Shown here: positions 34,696 to 43,715 of the stretch, piece after piece
Layout of the letters: every line of letters starts with the position of its first letter
Position numbering within the stretch: position 1 is the first letter of the stretch
From: Acetobacterium sp965140355
GTDB lineage: Bacteria > Bacillota > Clostridia > Eubacteriales > Eubacteriaceae
Reading direction: 5' to 3'
Assembly (NCBI GenBank): GCA_965140355.1
Contig: OZ223195.1
Location: 417,036 to 481,035 of the forward strand
DNA: 64,000 nucleotides
Program-made: the position numbers and the translations under genes
The notes under the pieces: model-generated
Databases searched by the model: none
What the model saw: only the letters and a program-made list of their open reading frames with translations
What the model was told of the DNA's origin: nothing

Positions 34696-37524
34696 TTACC
34701 CAACCGTTACTGGGTTTGCTTTAATATAATCAATTGTCTCGTGCAAATCAGAACCGAGGAAATATTTCTTATCTTCTATTTCTCGGCCTTCTGCTTTCGC
34801 TGCTAACAACGCCTTTACCTTTTCCGGTCGGGCCGGCAATTCTTTAATTCTCACCCCGCAGGCATTATAAATGCCATTGATAACAGCGACATGCGGCGAA
34901 CTCTGGAAAGCTTCAGCACAGCCCGACGAACCGTGCGGTCCTGTCGGTCTCGGCGTTTCGATAAATTCAATACTTATATTGTCCGGAATCGTATTAATAA
35001 ATGGAAATCCGCTGCCAATAAGACTGGTATGTTTTTGAATATCATCATAATCCTCTGATAACGCCATCCCAATTCCGTGTTCCATTCCGCCAAAAGCCTG
35101 ACCTTCAACCGCTAAAAAATTACCAACGACACCCACATCAGCAATACATTTTATGCTGAGTACGGTAGTCTTTCCAGTAGCGACTTCAACCTCAACCTCT
35201 GCCATAAATACGCCAAAAGTATACTCGGCGGTGGGATTTCCCTGACCGGTATTCGGGTCAAGATCCGTCGTTTGTCCGGTCGTATCCGAAATCCCTAAAT
35301 ATTTTGTGGGAATCCCGGCACTGACCATTTCATCATAGGTCCGATAAGTACCGTCTTCTTTACGCATGGCGTTCATCAGTTGTTCAGCCGCATTAATTGT
35401 TGCATTACCGGCCATGTAGTGAGAACGACTCCCCGCTGCCGGTCCGGTAATCGGAGCCAGTGCTGTATCATTCATGCACAAATGAATCTGATCCGGTCGT
35501 AATCCCAGCGGTTTGAGTGCTTCATGGGTATGCACAAGCGTGCCAATATCTGCTCCCTGGCCCTGATCCTCCCATGTGTTATAGTGCGTCACGGTTCCAT
35601 CGGGATTGAGTCCTAACGCAACCTCGGCATGATCATTCGGGCCGCTGGTGACATTGTATTCTCCGCAGGCAATCCCCACCCCTCTTTTTCGTTCAGGAGT
35701 GGATTCTTTTTTTGCTCTTTCTAATGCTTCGCGATAACCGGGTCTCAGCTTATCCAAAATCTCAACCATCGGATAAGTATCGAATTGATTCCCATTCAGG
35801 CTGCGATCACCTTCTCGATAAACGTTGATATAGCGAAACTCCAATGGGTCCATGCCAACTTTTTCGGCCAGCATATCCATGAGCTGTTCCGAACAAGTGT
35901 AACACTGCGGGGAACCAAACCCTCGATAAGCCGTGGAATTTGTATGGTTGGAAATAACCGTTTTGGAAAGACCCATGGCATTGGGTATGGTATAGGGAGC
36001 CCCCATAAAGCGCAGACCTTTTTGAACCAGTATCCCTGCTGTCTCAGTATAGGCGCCTTTATCATAGGCTATTTCATATTCCATTGCTGTCAGTTTTCCT
36101 TTTTCATCACAGGCAAGTTTTGCATTTGAGAAAGCGGGTGCCCGCTTCCCGGTAATATGCTGATGTTCTTCATAGCTGAGCGTAATCGTCACCGGTTTTT
36201 CAGTCGCCATGGTTGCCACGGCCACAATTGCCGGCATCAGCGGTGAAATGGCATAACCAAAGCTGGCCCCAGTCGGATTTTCAATAATTCTAATCTTCTC
36301 CACCGGGAATCCAATGCCGGCAGCGATAACGCCTTTTGTGAGGCCAAGTGCTAAACTTTTGCATTGTACCGTCAGCCGGCCTTCTTCATCAAAATATGCC
36401 TGATTGGTATCTGGTTCAATGACAAGGTGTGGCTGTCGCTGAGAATAAAAACTGCCTTCAACCACATGAGCCGAATTCTTAATCACTTCTCTGGTATCCT
36501 GACCTTTGATAATGGGTGCTTCGATATAAATATTCGGGTATTCCGGATTAACCTGGGGTGCATCAATTGCCATCGTTTCAAGGATATTTAAATATTCTGA
36601 CAACTGTTCGTATTCAAACGTGACTTTTTCTGCCGCTGCCCGGGCTTCTTTCTTCGTTCGTGCGGCTACAACAGCAACAATATCGCCGTATCTATATATC
36701 TTGTCAGACACTAAAATTGAATGATCAAATCCGTTTGTCTTAGCCCATGGATTGGCAACCGGAAATGTGATGCGATTAATACCGTTAACATCTTTATGCG
36801 TTATTACTTTTTCGACTCCCGGCATCTGCTCTGCTTCTGATGTATCAATCGCTACCAGCTTGGCATGAGAAACCCGTGCCAATACAACCGCAAGATGGAG
36901 TGCTTCCGGCATCTTCATGCCGATATCATCACCATAATCACAGGTACCCGTTACTTTCGCCAAAGCCGCCGGTCTTGGATACCTGGTATTATAAATGCGT
37001 CCATCTTCAGGTATATCAAAGCTCAGTTCGTCCATCGTCATTTCGCCCCGGATTACTTTTGCCGCTGCCATTACGGCATCAACAAGTGGTTTATAGCCGG
37101 TACAACGACAGGCATTACGATGTTTTTGGAACCAGTCCCGGACTTCCTGTCTGGTCGGACTTGGGTTTATATCAAGAAGACCTTTTGCCGAAACGATAAA
37201 TCCCGGCGTGCAAAATCCACATTGTACCCCGCCATAAACAATCCAGGCCAGTTGAAGAGGGTGCAGATGTGTTGGTGAACCAATTCCCTCAATCGTTGTT
37301 ATTTCACTGCCATATTCAACATTTTTCATCTTTTTTGTGCAGGAACGAATAACCTTGCCATCAAGGATCACTGAACACGCGCCGCATTGGCCGGTTCCGC
37401 AACCAACCTTCGTCCCTGTTAAACCAATCCGTCTTAATACATCAGACAGCGTATCCGACTCTTGATCACAAACTAACATCCGTTCTGCGCCATTAATTAA
37501 TAACATCATTTTTCTTTTCGCCAT
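34696..37524 (-). CDS. mop: Molybdenum aldehyde oxidoreductase (Mop type)
   Basis: A 942-residue one-chain xanthine oxidase family enzyme that oxidises aldehydes to acids. Two [2Fe-2S] domains come first (GCGTGQCGACSVILDG; QCGFCTPGFIVSAKGLLD with NACRCTGYKP), then the molybdopterin domains, with no FAD domain. The order and sequence follow Desulfovibrio gigas Mop throughout; the active-site glutamate is kept in GSSGCAEAFQ. Likely job here: acetaldehyde to acetate after acetoin cleavage. Ribosome binding site GAGGAG. It lies between the Fe-ADH and lipoamide dehydrogenase genes on one strand with short gaps. Confidence 0.92.
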   Translation of the reverse strand: MAKRKMMLLINGAERMLVCDQESDTLSDVLRRIGLTGTKVGCGTGQCGACSVILDGKVIRSCTKKMKNVEYGSEITTIEGIGSPTHLHPLQLAWIVYGGVQCGFCTPGFIVSAKGLLDINPSPTRQEVRDWFQKHRNACRCTGYKPLVDAVMAAAKVIRGEMTMDELSFDIPEDGRIYNTRYPRPAALAKVTGTCDYGDDIGMKMPEALHLAVVLARVSHAKLVAIDTSEAEQMPGVEKVITHKDVNGINRITFPVANPWAKTNGFDHSILVSDKIYRYGDIVAVVAARTKKEARAAAEKVTFEYEQLSEYLNILETMAIDAPQVNPEYPNIYIEAPIIKGQDTREVIKNSAHVVEGSFYSQRQPHLVIEPDTNQAYFDEEGRLTVQCKSLALGLTKGVIAAGIGFPVEKIRIIENPTGASFGYAISPLMPAIVAVATMATEKPVTITLSYEEHQHITGKRAPAFSNAKLACDEKGKLTAMEYEIAYDKGAYTETAGILVQKGLRFMGAPYTIPNAMGLSKTVISNHTNSTAYRGFGSPQCYTCSEQLMDMLAEKVGMDPLEFRYINVYREGDRSLNGNQFDTYPMVEILDKLRPGYREALERAKKESTPERKRGVGIACGEYNVTSGPNDHAEVALGLNPDGTVTHYNTWEDQGQGADIGTLVHTHEALKPLGLRPDQIHLCMNDTALAPITGPAAGSRSHYMAGNATINAAEQLMNAMRKEDGTYRTYDEMVSAGIPTKYLGISDTTGQTTDLDPNTGQGNPTAEYTFGVFMAEVEVEVATGKTTVLSIKCIADVGVVGNFLAVEGQAFGGMEHGIGMALSEDYDDIQKHTSLIGSGFPFINTIPDNISIEFIETPRPTGPHGSSGCAEAFQSSPHVAVINGIYNACGVRIKELPARPEKVKALLAAKAEGREIEDKKYFLGSDLHETIDYIKANPVTVG

Positions 37525-37552
37525 TTTTTTCTCCTCATATTATATTAGATTT

Positions 37553-38719
37553 CTATTCTGCTAATTCATAGGTTCGGTTAATAATCCATTTTGCTCCGTC
37601 GTCATCAAGTTTTCTTGGACAGAAATTTACCATAATGTCTTTAAATGCTAATGGTATTATTTTTTCATAAGCGACTTGTTTATCAGAAACGAATTCGGTG
37701 ATATCCGGTATTCCAACCGAACGATACATTTGATGAATAGTTTCTGAAGTCTTCTTCGCAATTGACTCCGTGCTATCGGTGTCTTTATAATTGACATCCA
37801 GTAAATCTGCAATTTTAATTATTTCTTTGGGACATTCTTCAACCACAAATTCAAGACATGCAGGCGTAAAGATGGCACAACTAACACCATGAGGTACGTG
37901 GAAAATGGCTCCCAGCGAATGTGCAAATGCATGGCTCATTGAACATTTTGCATTTGCTAATGCAATCCCGCCCAGATTTGAAGCTAAATGCATCTCGGTA
38001 CGAGCTTCCAGATCATTGCCATTTTCGATGACTTTTTTATAATTGTTTTTCATTAATCGGATGGCCTCATATGATATACTTTGAGTAATTAAATTGGTCA
38101 TATTGGATGTTATCGCATCAATTGCATGCGCGAGAACATCAAAAGCACACGCTGCCGTAACCTTAGGCGGCACACCTAAAACAAGTTCTGGATCAATCAG
38201 AGCCATATCTGGCATGGTTCCCATCCCGATAACGACGCGCTTCGAACCACTTTCTGTATCAGTGATTACACTACCCTTAGAAGCCTCACTACCAGTTCCC
38301 GATGTTGTGGGAATCGCAATCATCGGCACCCCTGATTTTTGGGGAAATGATAAGTCATAAAAGCTCTGAAGCGGTTCATCGTTATTCAGCAGTAATTTAA
38401 CCCCCTTTCCTGCATCAATACTGCTGCCGCCACCAACTGCAACTATGCCATCAACTTTCTCTTTTTTAGCAAAGTCTACAATTTCTGTGATAATCAAATC
38501 CGTCGGATCAGCCTCGACTCTATTACTTGTGACTACTTCTATCCCTTCATGACGAATAGCGTCGATTATTTTTTCGGTTATTCCAGCCGCCTCAACACCT
38601 TTATCATACATGACCAGGACTTTAGTGCATCCCAGTTCTTTTAATTTTTCACCTGTTTTACTTGAAATTCCAACATCAATAAACTGTGGTATTAACATCG
38701 TGAATGCGTTCGTCTTCAT
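37553..38719 (-). CDS. Iron-containing alcohol dehydrogenase
   Basis: A 388-residue group III alcohol dehydrogenase. NAD-binding GIVAVGGGSSIDAGKG, PTTSGTGSEASKGSVI, and metal ligands in DVLAHAIDAI and HAFAHSLGAIFHVPHG. The family includes 1,3-propanediol, butanol and ethanol dehydrogenases. In this operon it can interconvert acetaldehyde and ethanol, or oxidise a diol substrate. Only 28 bp separate it from mop. Ribosome binding site TAGGAGC. Substrate not settled by sequence. Confidence 0.9.
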   Translation of the reverse strand: MKTNAFTMLIPQFIDVGISSKTGEKLKELGCTKVLVMYDKGVEAAGITEKIIDAIRHEGIEVVTSNRVEADPTDLIITEIVDFAKKEKVDGIVAVGGGSSIDAGKGVKLLLNNDEPLQSFYDLSFPQKSGVPMIAIPTTSGTGSEASKGSVITDTESGSKRVVIGMGTMPDMALIDPELVLGVPPKVTAACAFDVLAHAIDAITSNMTNLITQSISYEAIRLMKNNYKKVIENGNDLEARTEMHLASNLGGIALANAKCSMSHAFAHSLGAIFHVPHGVSCAIFTPACLEFVVEECPKEIIKIADLLDVNYKDTDSTESIAKKTSETIHQMYRSVGIPDITEFVSDKQVAYEKIIPLAFKDIMVNFCPRKLDDDGAKWIINRTYELAE

Positions 38720-38767
38720 CTTATTGCTCCTAACTTATACTTATTTAATGTTTTGCCTTTGTGTGAA

Positions 38768-39649
38768 TTATGTAGTTGTTGGATTGTTTTCGATTAGCTC
38801 GAAAATCTCTCTTATACATTCTTGCTCATTGTTTTCCATCAGCCAATGTCCGGCTCCGTCAAGTTCAACAAATTTGTAATACCCTTTCATGTATTCATGG
38901 CCTTTTTCAACGCCTACTCTTCCCAATGCAAAATCATGATTTCCCCAAATGTAACAGGTCGGAGTCTCGATAGGACCAAAACGAATCTCTGGATTTTGTT
39001 CGCTTGGTTTTATCAGCATTAGTGCTCTATACCAATTGAGTATTGATGTGCACGCTTCTTTATTTGAGAATATTTCAAGAAAATCATCAATATTTTTACT
39101 TTCAAATCCATCCCAGATTTCTCTAAGTCTTGCATGGTCATCCTTTATAAGCAGCTCCTCTGGAATATCGGGCGTTAGATATTCAAAAATATAACGACTT
39201 TGTTTCTGCTGTTCAGGATCATTTGCAACCGCCCATTCAAATGCCGCCGAATGAGGCGTTGACATGGCTGTCCAAGACTGAATTCTTTCTGGATAGAGAG
39301 TAACAGCAGCCCAACCTACACCAGCGCCCCAATCATGGCCAATTAAATGGAATTTTCCCCTTTCACCAACCGCATCCGCTAAAGCGATAACATCTGAAGC
39401 TAATTTTCGTGTGGTATAATTTTCCATACCAACTGGCCGCGCACCATCACTGTAACCACGTTGGTTTGGGGCCAGACAACGATAACCTTTATCTGCCAGT
39501 TTCTTAATAATATTCTCCCAAATAATAGAACTTTGCGGAAAGCCATGTAATAAGATGACCAATTCACCCTTATTATCGAGTCCACAGGTTCGACATGTAA
39601 AATCCATTTCATTTGCTGCAATAATCGTCTTTTTTACTTCATTATTCAT
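38768..39649 (-). CDS. Alpha/beta hydrolase, epoxide hydrolase/dehalogenase-like
   Basis: A 293-residue alpha/beta-hydrolase. Oxyanion motif LLHGFPQSS, nucleophile elbow LIGHDWGAGVGW where the nucleophile is aspartate (as in epoxide hydrolases and haloacetate dehalogenases, not serine as in esterases), late acid near IWGNHDFALG and catalytic histidine in DGAGHWLM. The start at 39649 is preferred because AAGGAAG precedes it; the longer frame from 39679 overlaps the upstream stop by 4 nt but lacks a ribosome binding site. It could open an epoxide or hydrolyse an ester to make the diol or ketone fed to the dehydrogenases. Confidence 0.82.
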   Translation of the reverse strand: MNNEVKKTIIAANEMDFTCRTCGLDNKGELVILLHGFPQSSIIWENIIKKLADKGYRCLAPNQRGYSDGARPVGMENYTTRKLASDVIALADAVGERGKFHLIGHDWGAGVGWAAVTLYPERIQSWTAMSTPHSAAFEWAVANDPEQQKQSRYIFEYLTPDIPEELLIKDDHARLREIWDGFESKNIDDFLEIFSNKEACTSILNWYRALMLIKPSEQNPEIRFGPIETPTCYIWGNHDFALGRVGVEKGHEYMKGYYKFVELDGAGHWLMENNEQECIREIFELIENNPTTT

Positions 39650-39675
39650 AATTATAATCTTCCTTTCTATACTGA

Positions 39676-40446
39676 TCATATTTTAATTGTTTCCATTGTT
39701 TCTAAACATACATAAACCTTTGGCAGTGAGCCACTATATTTACTGACATTCTCCACGGCCCTTTCTCGGTAATGAAATTTGTCATGTTGCTGTAATGGAA
39801 TATGACAAGAAATGACCAACTGAGGATTAACGACGTCACTGATAAAAGTGCGTCCTTTTTTCTGGCTAATTTCTGTAAAATTTATACAAACCGCATCAAT
39901 CGTTTCATTTTCCAACCAATCAGTAATAGTCGCATTATCAGATTCTGCATCTCCCATAAAAAGGATCTGCTGATCTGCAACCTTGATTAAATAGCTAAAG
40001 TGATTAACTGTACTATGATATTTGATCCCATCGTGGTATGTTCTTGCTGCCTTAATTTTAATATTTCCAGCTTCAATAACAGTAACTTCACCATACCTGG
40101 AATTCAAATATGAAATTGGATTTGGTCGAAGATCCAATTCGTCTTTCATATAAATTTTATTATTTTCATCAAGTTCTGGTAATATTATTTTTATCTCAGG
40201 ATTTGGTACTTCACATAGCTTTTTTAGATCACAGTGATCTTTATGGACATGTGTAAAAATAAAAAAATCAATATTACTGAAATTTTCCTCACCGTTAATA
40301 ATTTTAGTCATTATTTTCTCGGGTACGGGGCTGAAATTGAGTGCTTGTTCAGTATGAACACCATCAATCAAAATTTTTGTATTTCCATCAGCTAACATAA
40401 AACCGGCATTTGATAAATATGTTATTATAATATCGTTTTTTTTCAT
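39676..40446 (-). CDS. Metallo-beta-lactamase-fold hydrolase (UlaG-like)
   Basis: A 256-residue MBL-fold protein: NAGFMLADGNTKILIDGVH at the N-terminus, metal motif FTHVHKDHCD, a second-shell aspartate in ILFMGDAESD, and a late histidine in LVISCHIPLQQHD. It belongs to the UlaG/RomA-like branch (lactonases, phosphodiesterases). First gene of the minus-strand unit running to the lipoamide dehydrogenase, with a TAGGAGG site. In context it may open a lactone or act on a ring intermediate; the substrate is unknown. Confidence 0.82.
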   Translation of the reverse strand: MKKNDIIITYLSNAGFMLADGNTKILIDGVHTEQALNFSPVPEKIMTKIINGEENFSNIDFFIFTHVHKDHCDLKKLCEVPNPEIKIILPELDENNKIYMKDELDLRPNPISYLNSRYGEVTVIEAGNIKIKAARTYHDGIKYHSTVNHFSYLIKVADQQILFMGDAESDNATITDWLENETIDAVCINFTEISQKKGRTFISDVVNPQLVISCHIPLQQHDKFHYRERAVENVSKYSGSLPKVYVCLETMETIKI

Positions 40447-40505
40447 TTGCCCTCCTAAGTTTAAGATTCTCTTGCTTTCTTATATTTTTTTGTTATATAA
40501 TATTG

Positions 40506-40524
40506 TTAACGTTTAAATTGTTAA
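40506..40524. promoter_or_regulatory. Inverted repeat in the divergent LuxR/MBL spacer
   Basis: TTAAC and GTTAA are separated by 9 A/T-rich bases, in the 109-bp region between the LuxR-type gene and the MBL-hydrolase operon. It is placed where the regulator would act on both, but the arms are short. Confidence 0.3.
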
Positions 40525-40555
40525 AAAAATTAGATTTTAAAGGCGGTGCAGTGTT

Positions 40556-41689
40556 TTGTCCTTATTAACTATTAACGATTATGAAAAGCTCTTGAATTTT
40601 TCTTTTTTCATTAATAAAGACTATTCAGACTTTATTAACCGAACACTCACGGCATTAATCGATTTTTTTGATTTAAAGCTTACTGCATATTCTGTTTTTG
40701 ACGTAAATCCAGACGGACAACGTTCCTTATCAAAATTAGAAACTCTTTATTTACGCCCAAATATTCTAAAGGCTTATAAAGAAAATTTTTACGCGTATGA
40801 TCCCTTTTATAATAAAATTGACATCCTCCGAAATTCGAACGAATTTAAATATGTTTATACGACTAACGACCTTTGCTATGACGAATTTTTAAACTCGCCA
40901 TATGGTGAATCGTTAATGAAAAACGGTATTGCCTACCAAGCTATTTTAGGCGCAAGTGATGCAGCGCATCCTCCAATGCATATTATCAGTATTTTTAAAA
41001 CCGAGAAAGAAGGAAACTTCACTCCAAAAGAACTGGAATTACTGTCTCAAATTGGAAGAGTATTCCATAAATCGATGCGTTTATTTCGAAAATACACTTC
41101 TCAAGCAAATAAAATTTTCCTCGCAAATCGTTTATTCGATCTTACTTCAGTTGGCTTCGTTTTCTTTAATAAGAATAAAGATGTTATTGATTTCAATAAC
41201 ACATTTATCGACTACAGTGCTTTTCTATCTAGTAAGCCAAATATTAATGAAATCGTTTATGACTTGATCAATTTCGTTGAATCTGCAAATCAAATTACGC
41301 TTGACACTTTAAAAGAAAATTCCATTATTAAAACCAAAGGTTTTTTAGTAACGGTTTTCCCACCCCAAATAAATCAGAATCAATATATTGAAACGTTCTA
41401 TTGCTTGACAATTAAGAAAATTGCGGAAAGACAACCAGGAACTGATATACAAAATTATCTTGTCGAAGAATACAATCTAACTAAGAGAGAAAGTGAAATA
41501 CTATCTCTCTTAATTGATGGTGCAAGTAACCTACAAATCTCAGAAACGGTTTATATCAGTGTTTCTACCGTTAAATCACATGTTCGAAATATTTTCAATA
41601 AACTAAATGTATCCACTCGTTCAGAAGCAATCCGAAAAATTCGAAAATCACCTATTTTTGAAAATTATAATGAAAATTCTTGCTGCTAA
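40556..41689 (+). CDS. LuxR-type (GerE HTH) transcriptional regulator
   Basis: A 377-residue regulator starting with TTG at 40556, eight nt after AAAGGCGGTG; no in-frame ATG fits better. The first ~190 residues look like a GAF/autoinducer-type sensor domain (SVFDVNPDGQRSLSKLE; GIAYQAILGASDAAHPPMHI), a second weak PAS-like segment follows, and residues about 305-365 are a GerE helix-turn-helix (LTKRESEILSLLIDGASNLQ; VSTVKSHVRNIFNKLNVSTR). It sits between the two units of the acetoin/diol block and diverges from one of them, so it is the likely pathway regulator. Confidence 0.85.
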   Translation: MSLLTINDYEKLLNFSFFINKDYSDFINRTLTALIDFFDLKLTAYSVFDVNPDGQRSLSKLETLYLRPNILKAYKENFYAYDPFYNKIDILRNSNEFKYVYTTNDLCYDEFLNSPYGESLMKNGIAYQAILGASDAAHPPMHIISIFKTEKEGNFTPKELELLSQIGRVFHKSMRLFRKYTSQANKIFLANRLFDLTSVGFVFFNKNKDVIDFNNTFIDYSAFLSSKPNINEIVYDLINFVESANQITLDTLKENSIIKTKGFLVTVFPPQINQNQYIETFYCLTIKKIAERQPGTDIQNYLVEEYNLTKRESEILSLLIDGASNLQISETVYISVSTVKSHVRNIFNKLNVSTRSEAIRKIRKSPIFENYNENSCC

Positions 41690-41698
41690 TAAATCTTT

Positions 41699-42208
41699 TT
41701 ACGCTGTTTTTTTAACCGTAAGCGCACTCAATACTTTAAATGCCACGGTAAGGATTAGTGAAAACCAAATAACACCAAATGTATAAGAAAGAAGTAAATC
41801 CAGATAGTTACTTTCTGTTAAAAACTGATGTGCTGTTAGGACAGTAATAAACAAAAATGTGGCCTTATTAAGAATGTATGGTAAAAAATCCGTAATATTA
41901 AAGAATAAAACCACAAATAATACTGCGATCAGTGCTATTTCAAAAACTGACATCCCGTAATTGTGAAGCAAATAGTAAAGCCCAAAACACAACGCAATCC
42001 CAACTAACGAACCAACAATGTTTTCTACAATATGATCCATTTTAAAATGGTCAACATTTGCCCAATACCAAAAAAACATACAGCCAGCCCATACGTTCAC
42101 CAATCCTAACATTCCACTTACGATTGAGAATACAAATATTGTAATTGTTAGGATAACACCTAAGACAATACCTTCTTTAACTCTTTCATTAACTGATTTA
42201 TTTTCCAT
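41699..42208 (-). CDS. Small membrane protein, DUF1097-like
   Basis: A 169-residue protein with about five hydrophobic helices (GIVLGVILTITIFVFSIVSG; MFFWYWANVDHF; VGIALCFGLYYLL; IALIAVLFVVLFF; LSYTFGVIWFSLILTVAF). The pattern resembles the DUF1097 inner-membrane family. The start at 42208 has AAGGGG 7 nt upstream; the open frame runs 23 codons further without one. Last gene of the acetoin unit and convergent with the LuxR gene (9 bp apart). Perhaps a substrate or product channel. Confidence 0.65.
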   Translation of the reverse strand: MENKSVNERVKEGIVLGVILTITIFVFSIVSGMLGLVNVWAGCMFFWYWANVDHFKMDHIVENIVGSLVGIALCFGLYYLLHNYGMSVFEIALIAVLFVVLFFNITDFLPYILNKATFLFITVLTAHQFLTESNYLDLLLSYTFGVIWFSLILTVAFKVLSALTVKKTA

Positions 42209-42314
42209 TTTAAACCCCTTTTCATTTAATATTTTTTGTAAATTGTGAATCCACCTTTTTCTAACATCATATAACACTTCAAGGACACCGTTCCCAGACC
42301 AAATATTTATTTTG

Positions 42315-43655
42315 CTATCTTAATATCTTACGTTTTTTTGCATTTTCTTCAAGCTCAGCCCTAAAGTCCGGATGTGCTATATTAATCAACGCTTTAGCCC
42401 GTTCAATTAATGACGCACCTCTTAATGCTGCAACTCCATATTCAGTAACAACATAATCAACATCAGCCCTTGACAATGTAATGACGGTACCTTCGGGATG
42501 AACATCTACAATCGTTGATTTCAAAACTCTTTCGCCACTCGCGTTTTTTACCTTAGCAGTTGAGTGTAATGCAATAAATGACTTCCCATCTTTCGACATT
42601 TTAGCACCTTGAGCTGTCTCAACCTGACCACCGGTACCACTTATATGCCGCGTTCCAACAGCTTCCGAAGAACATTGGCCAAACAAATCAACTTGCAGTG
42701 TCGTATTGACAGATATCATTTTATGGTTTTTTGCTAATTCAAAAGGCGAATTACTGTCTCTGACATTGATATGCAGAACACCAACATTGTCATCGATGAA
42801 ATCATATGTTTCCTTGGTACCAAACGTAAATGATGTTACCATTTTGTTTTCATAGAGTGTTTTACATCGATTTGTTACAATCCCTTCCTTATACAATTGA
42901 ACAAGACCATCATTCAACATTTCAGTGTGAACGCCTAAATCTTTTTTATCTTTCAATGCCATCGCGACTGCATTTGGTATTCCACCGATGCCTAACTGAA
43001 GAGTTGATCCATCTTCAATCATGTCAGCAATGTGTTTTCCAATAAGAATGTCTTCATCGCTCAATGTCGCGTTACCACTTGGAAGGTACATTACTTCATT
43101 ATTACCATATAAAACATAGTCAACATCAGATATGTGCACCTGGGTATCCCCAAAAGTACGGGGAATATTTTCATTTATTTCTAAAATGACCAAATCCGCT
43201 TTTTTTAAGTAATCCGGACTGGCAACACAAATTGGACCAGTGCTGAAGTAACCTTGCTTATCCATCGGGCTAACTGATAGAGTGAAGATACTAACTGGCT
43301 TTCCTGTTATTTGATGATAATATAATCGATCAGTTCCACTTTTACTCAAATGATTTGGATAAAATGTCGTCATTTTGGTTTGTGCAGGATCTCTCATAAA
43401 ATTCCCATAAAATCCACTAACGTGATTAAGGATGCCATCATATGTTTCATCTGAATAAAAATCATAAGGTTTTAGGTTTAATAAATTAATATGAGTAACC
43501 CCTTTTACGCCACGATCTTTTAATAAATGAAACTGATCCATGTAAGCCATTGGCTCAGCTATACCATAGGTGTAAATTGTAGCTCCATTGGTAATCTTTC
43601 CGACTGCTTCTTCAATTGTGATTGTTTTCTTATCTAATAATTGTTTATAGTTCAT
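42315..43655 (-). CDS. Acetyl-CoA hydrolase/CoA transferase family protein
   Basis: A 446-residue family I CoA transferase of the butyryl-CoA or 4-hydroxybutyrate CoA-transferase type (Cat2/AbfT/AcH1). It shows LQLGIGGIPNAVAMALKD, the catalytic glutamate in HTEMLNDGLV, and the end motif VTEYGVAALRGASLIERAKA. It moves CoA between acetyl-CoA and another acid. In this block it may recycle CoA from acetyl-CoA made by acetoin dehydrogenase, or activate an acid intermediate. Ribosome binding site GAGAGGCG. Confidence 0.88.
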   Translation of the reverse strand: MNYKQLLDKKTITIEEAVGKITNGATIYTYGIAEPMAYMDQFHLLKDRGVKGVTHINLLNLKPYDFYSDETYDGILNHVSGFYGNFMRDPAQTKMTTFYPNHLSKSGTDRLYYHQITGKPVSIFTLSVSPMDKQGYFSTGPICVASPDYLKKADLVILEINENIPRTFGDTQVHISDVDYVLYGNNEVMYLPSGNATLSDEDILIGKHIADMIEDGSTLQLGIGGIPNAVAMALKDKKDLGVHTEMLNDGLVQLYKEGIVTNRCKTLYENKMVTSFTFGTKETYDFIDDNVGVLHINVRDSNSPFELAKNHKMISVNTTLQVDLFGQCSSEAVGTRHISGTGGQVETAQGAKMSKDGKSFIALHSTAKVKNASGERVLKSTIVDVHPEGTVITLSRADVDYVVTEYGVAALRGASLIERAKALINIAHPDFRAELEENAKKRKILR

Positions 43656-43677
43656 TTTCGCCTCTCAAATAATAAAT

Positions 43678-43704
43678 GTGCGGCAATCCTTTTCATTACC
43701 GCAC
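43678..43704 (-). other. Intercistronic hairpin
   Basis: GTGCGG/CCGCAC stem with 15-nt loop between the zinc dehydrogenase and CoA transferase genes, without a strong U run. Probably an RNA-processing or attenuation site that sets the expression ratio. Confidence 0.45.
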
Positions 43705-43715
43705 TGATAAGGGCA

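Noticed and set aside
34696..37524. Xanthine dehydrogenase as the call for the molybdenum enzyme
   Set aside because: There is no FAD domain and the single-chain order matches Mop-type aldehyde oxidoreductase throughout.
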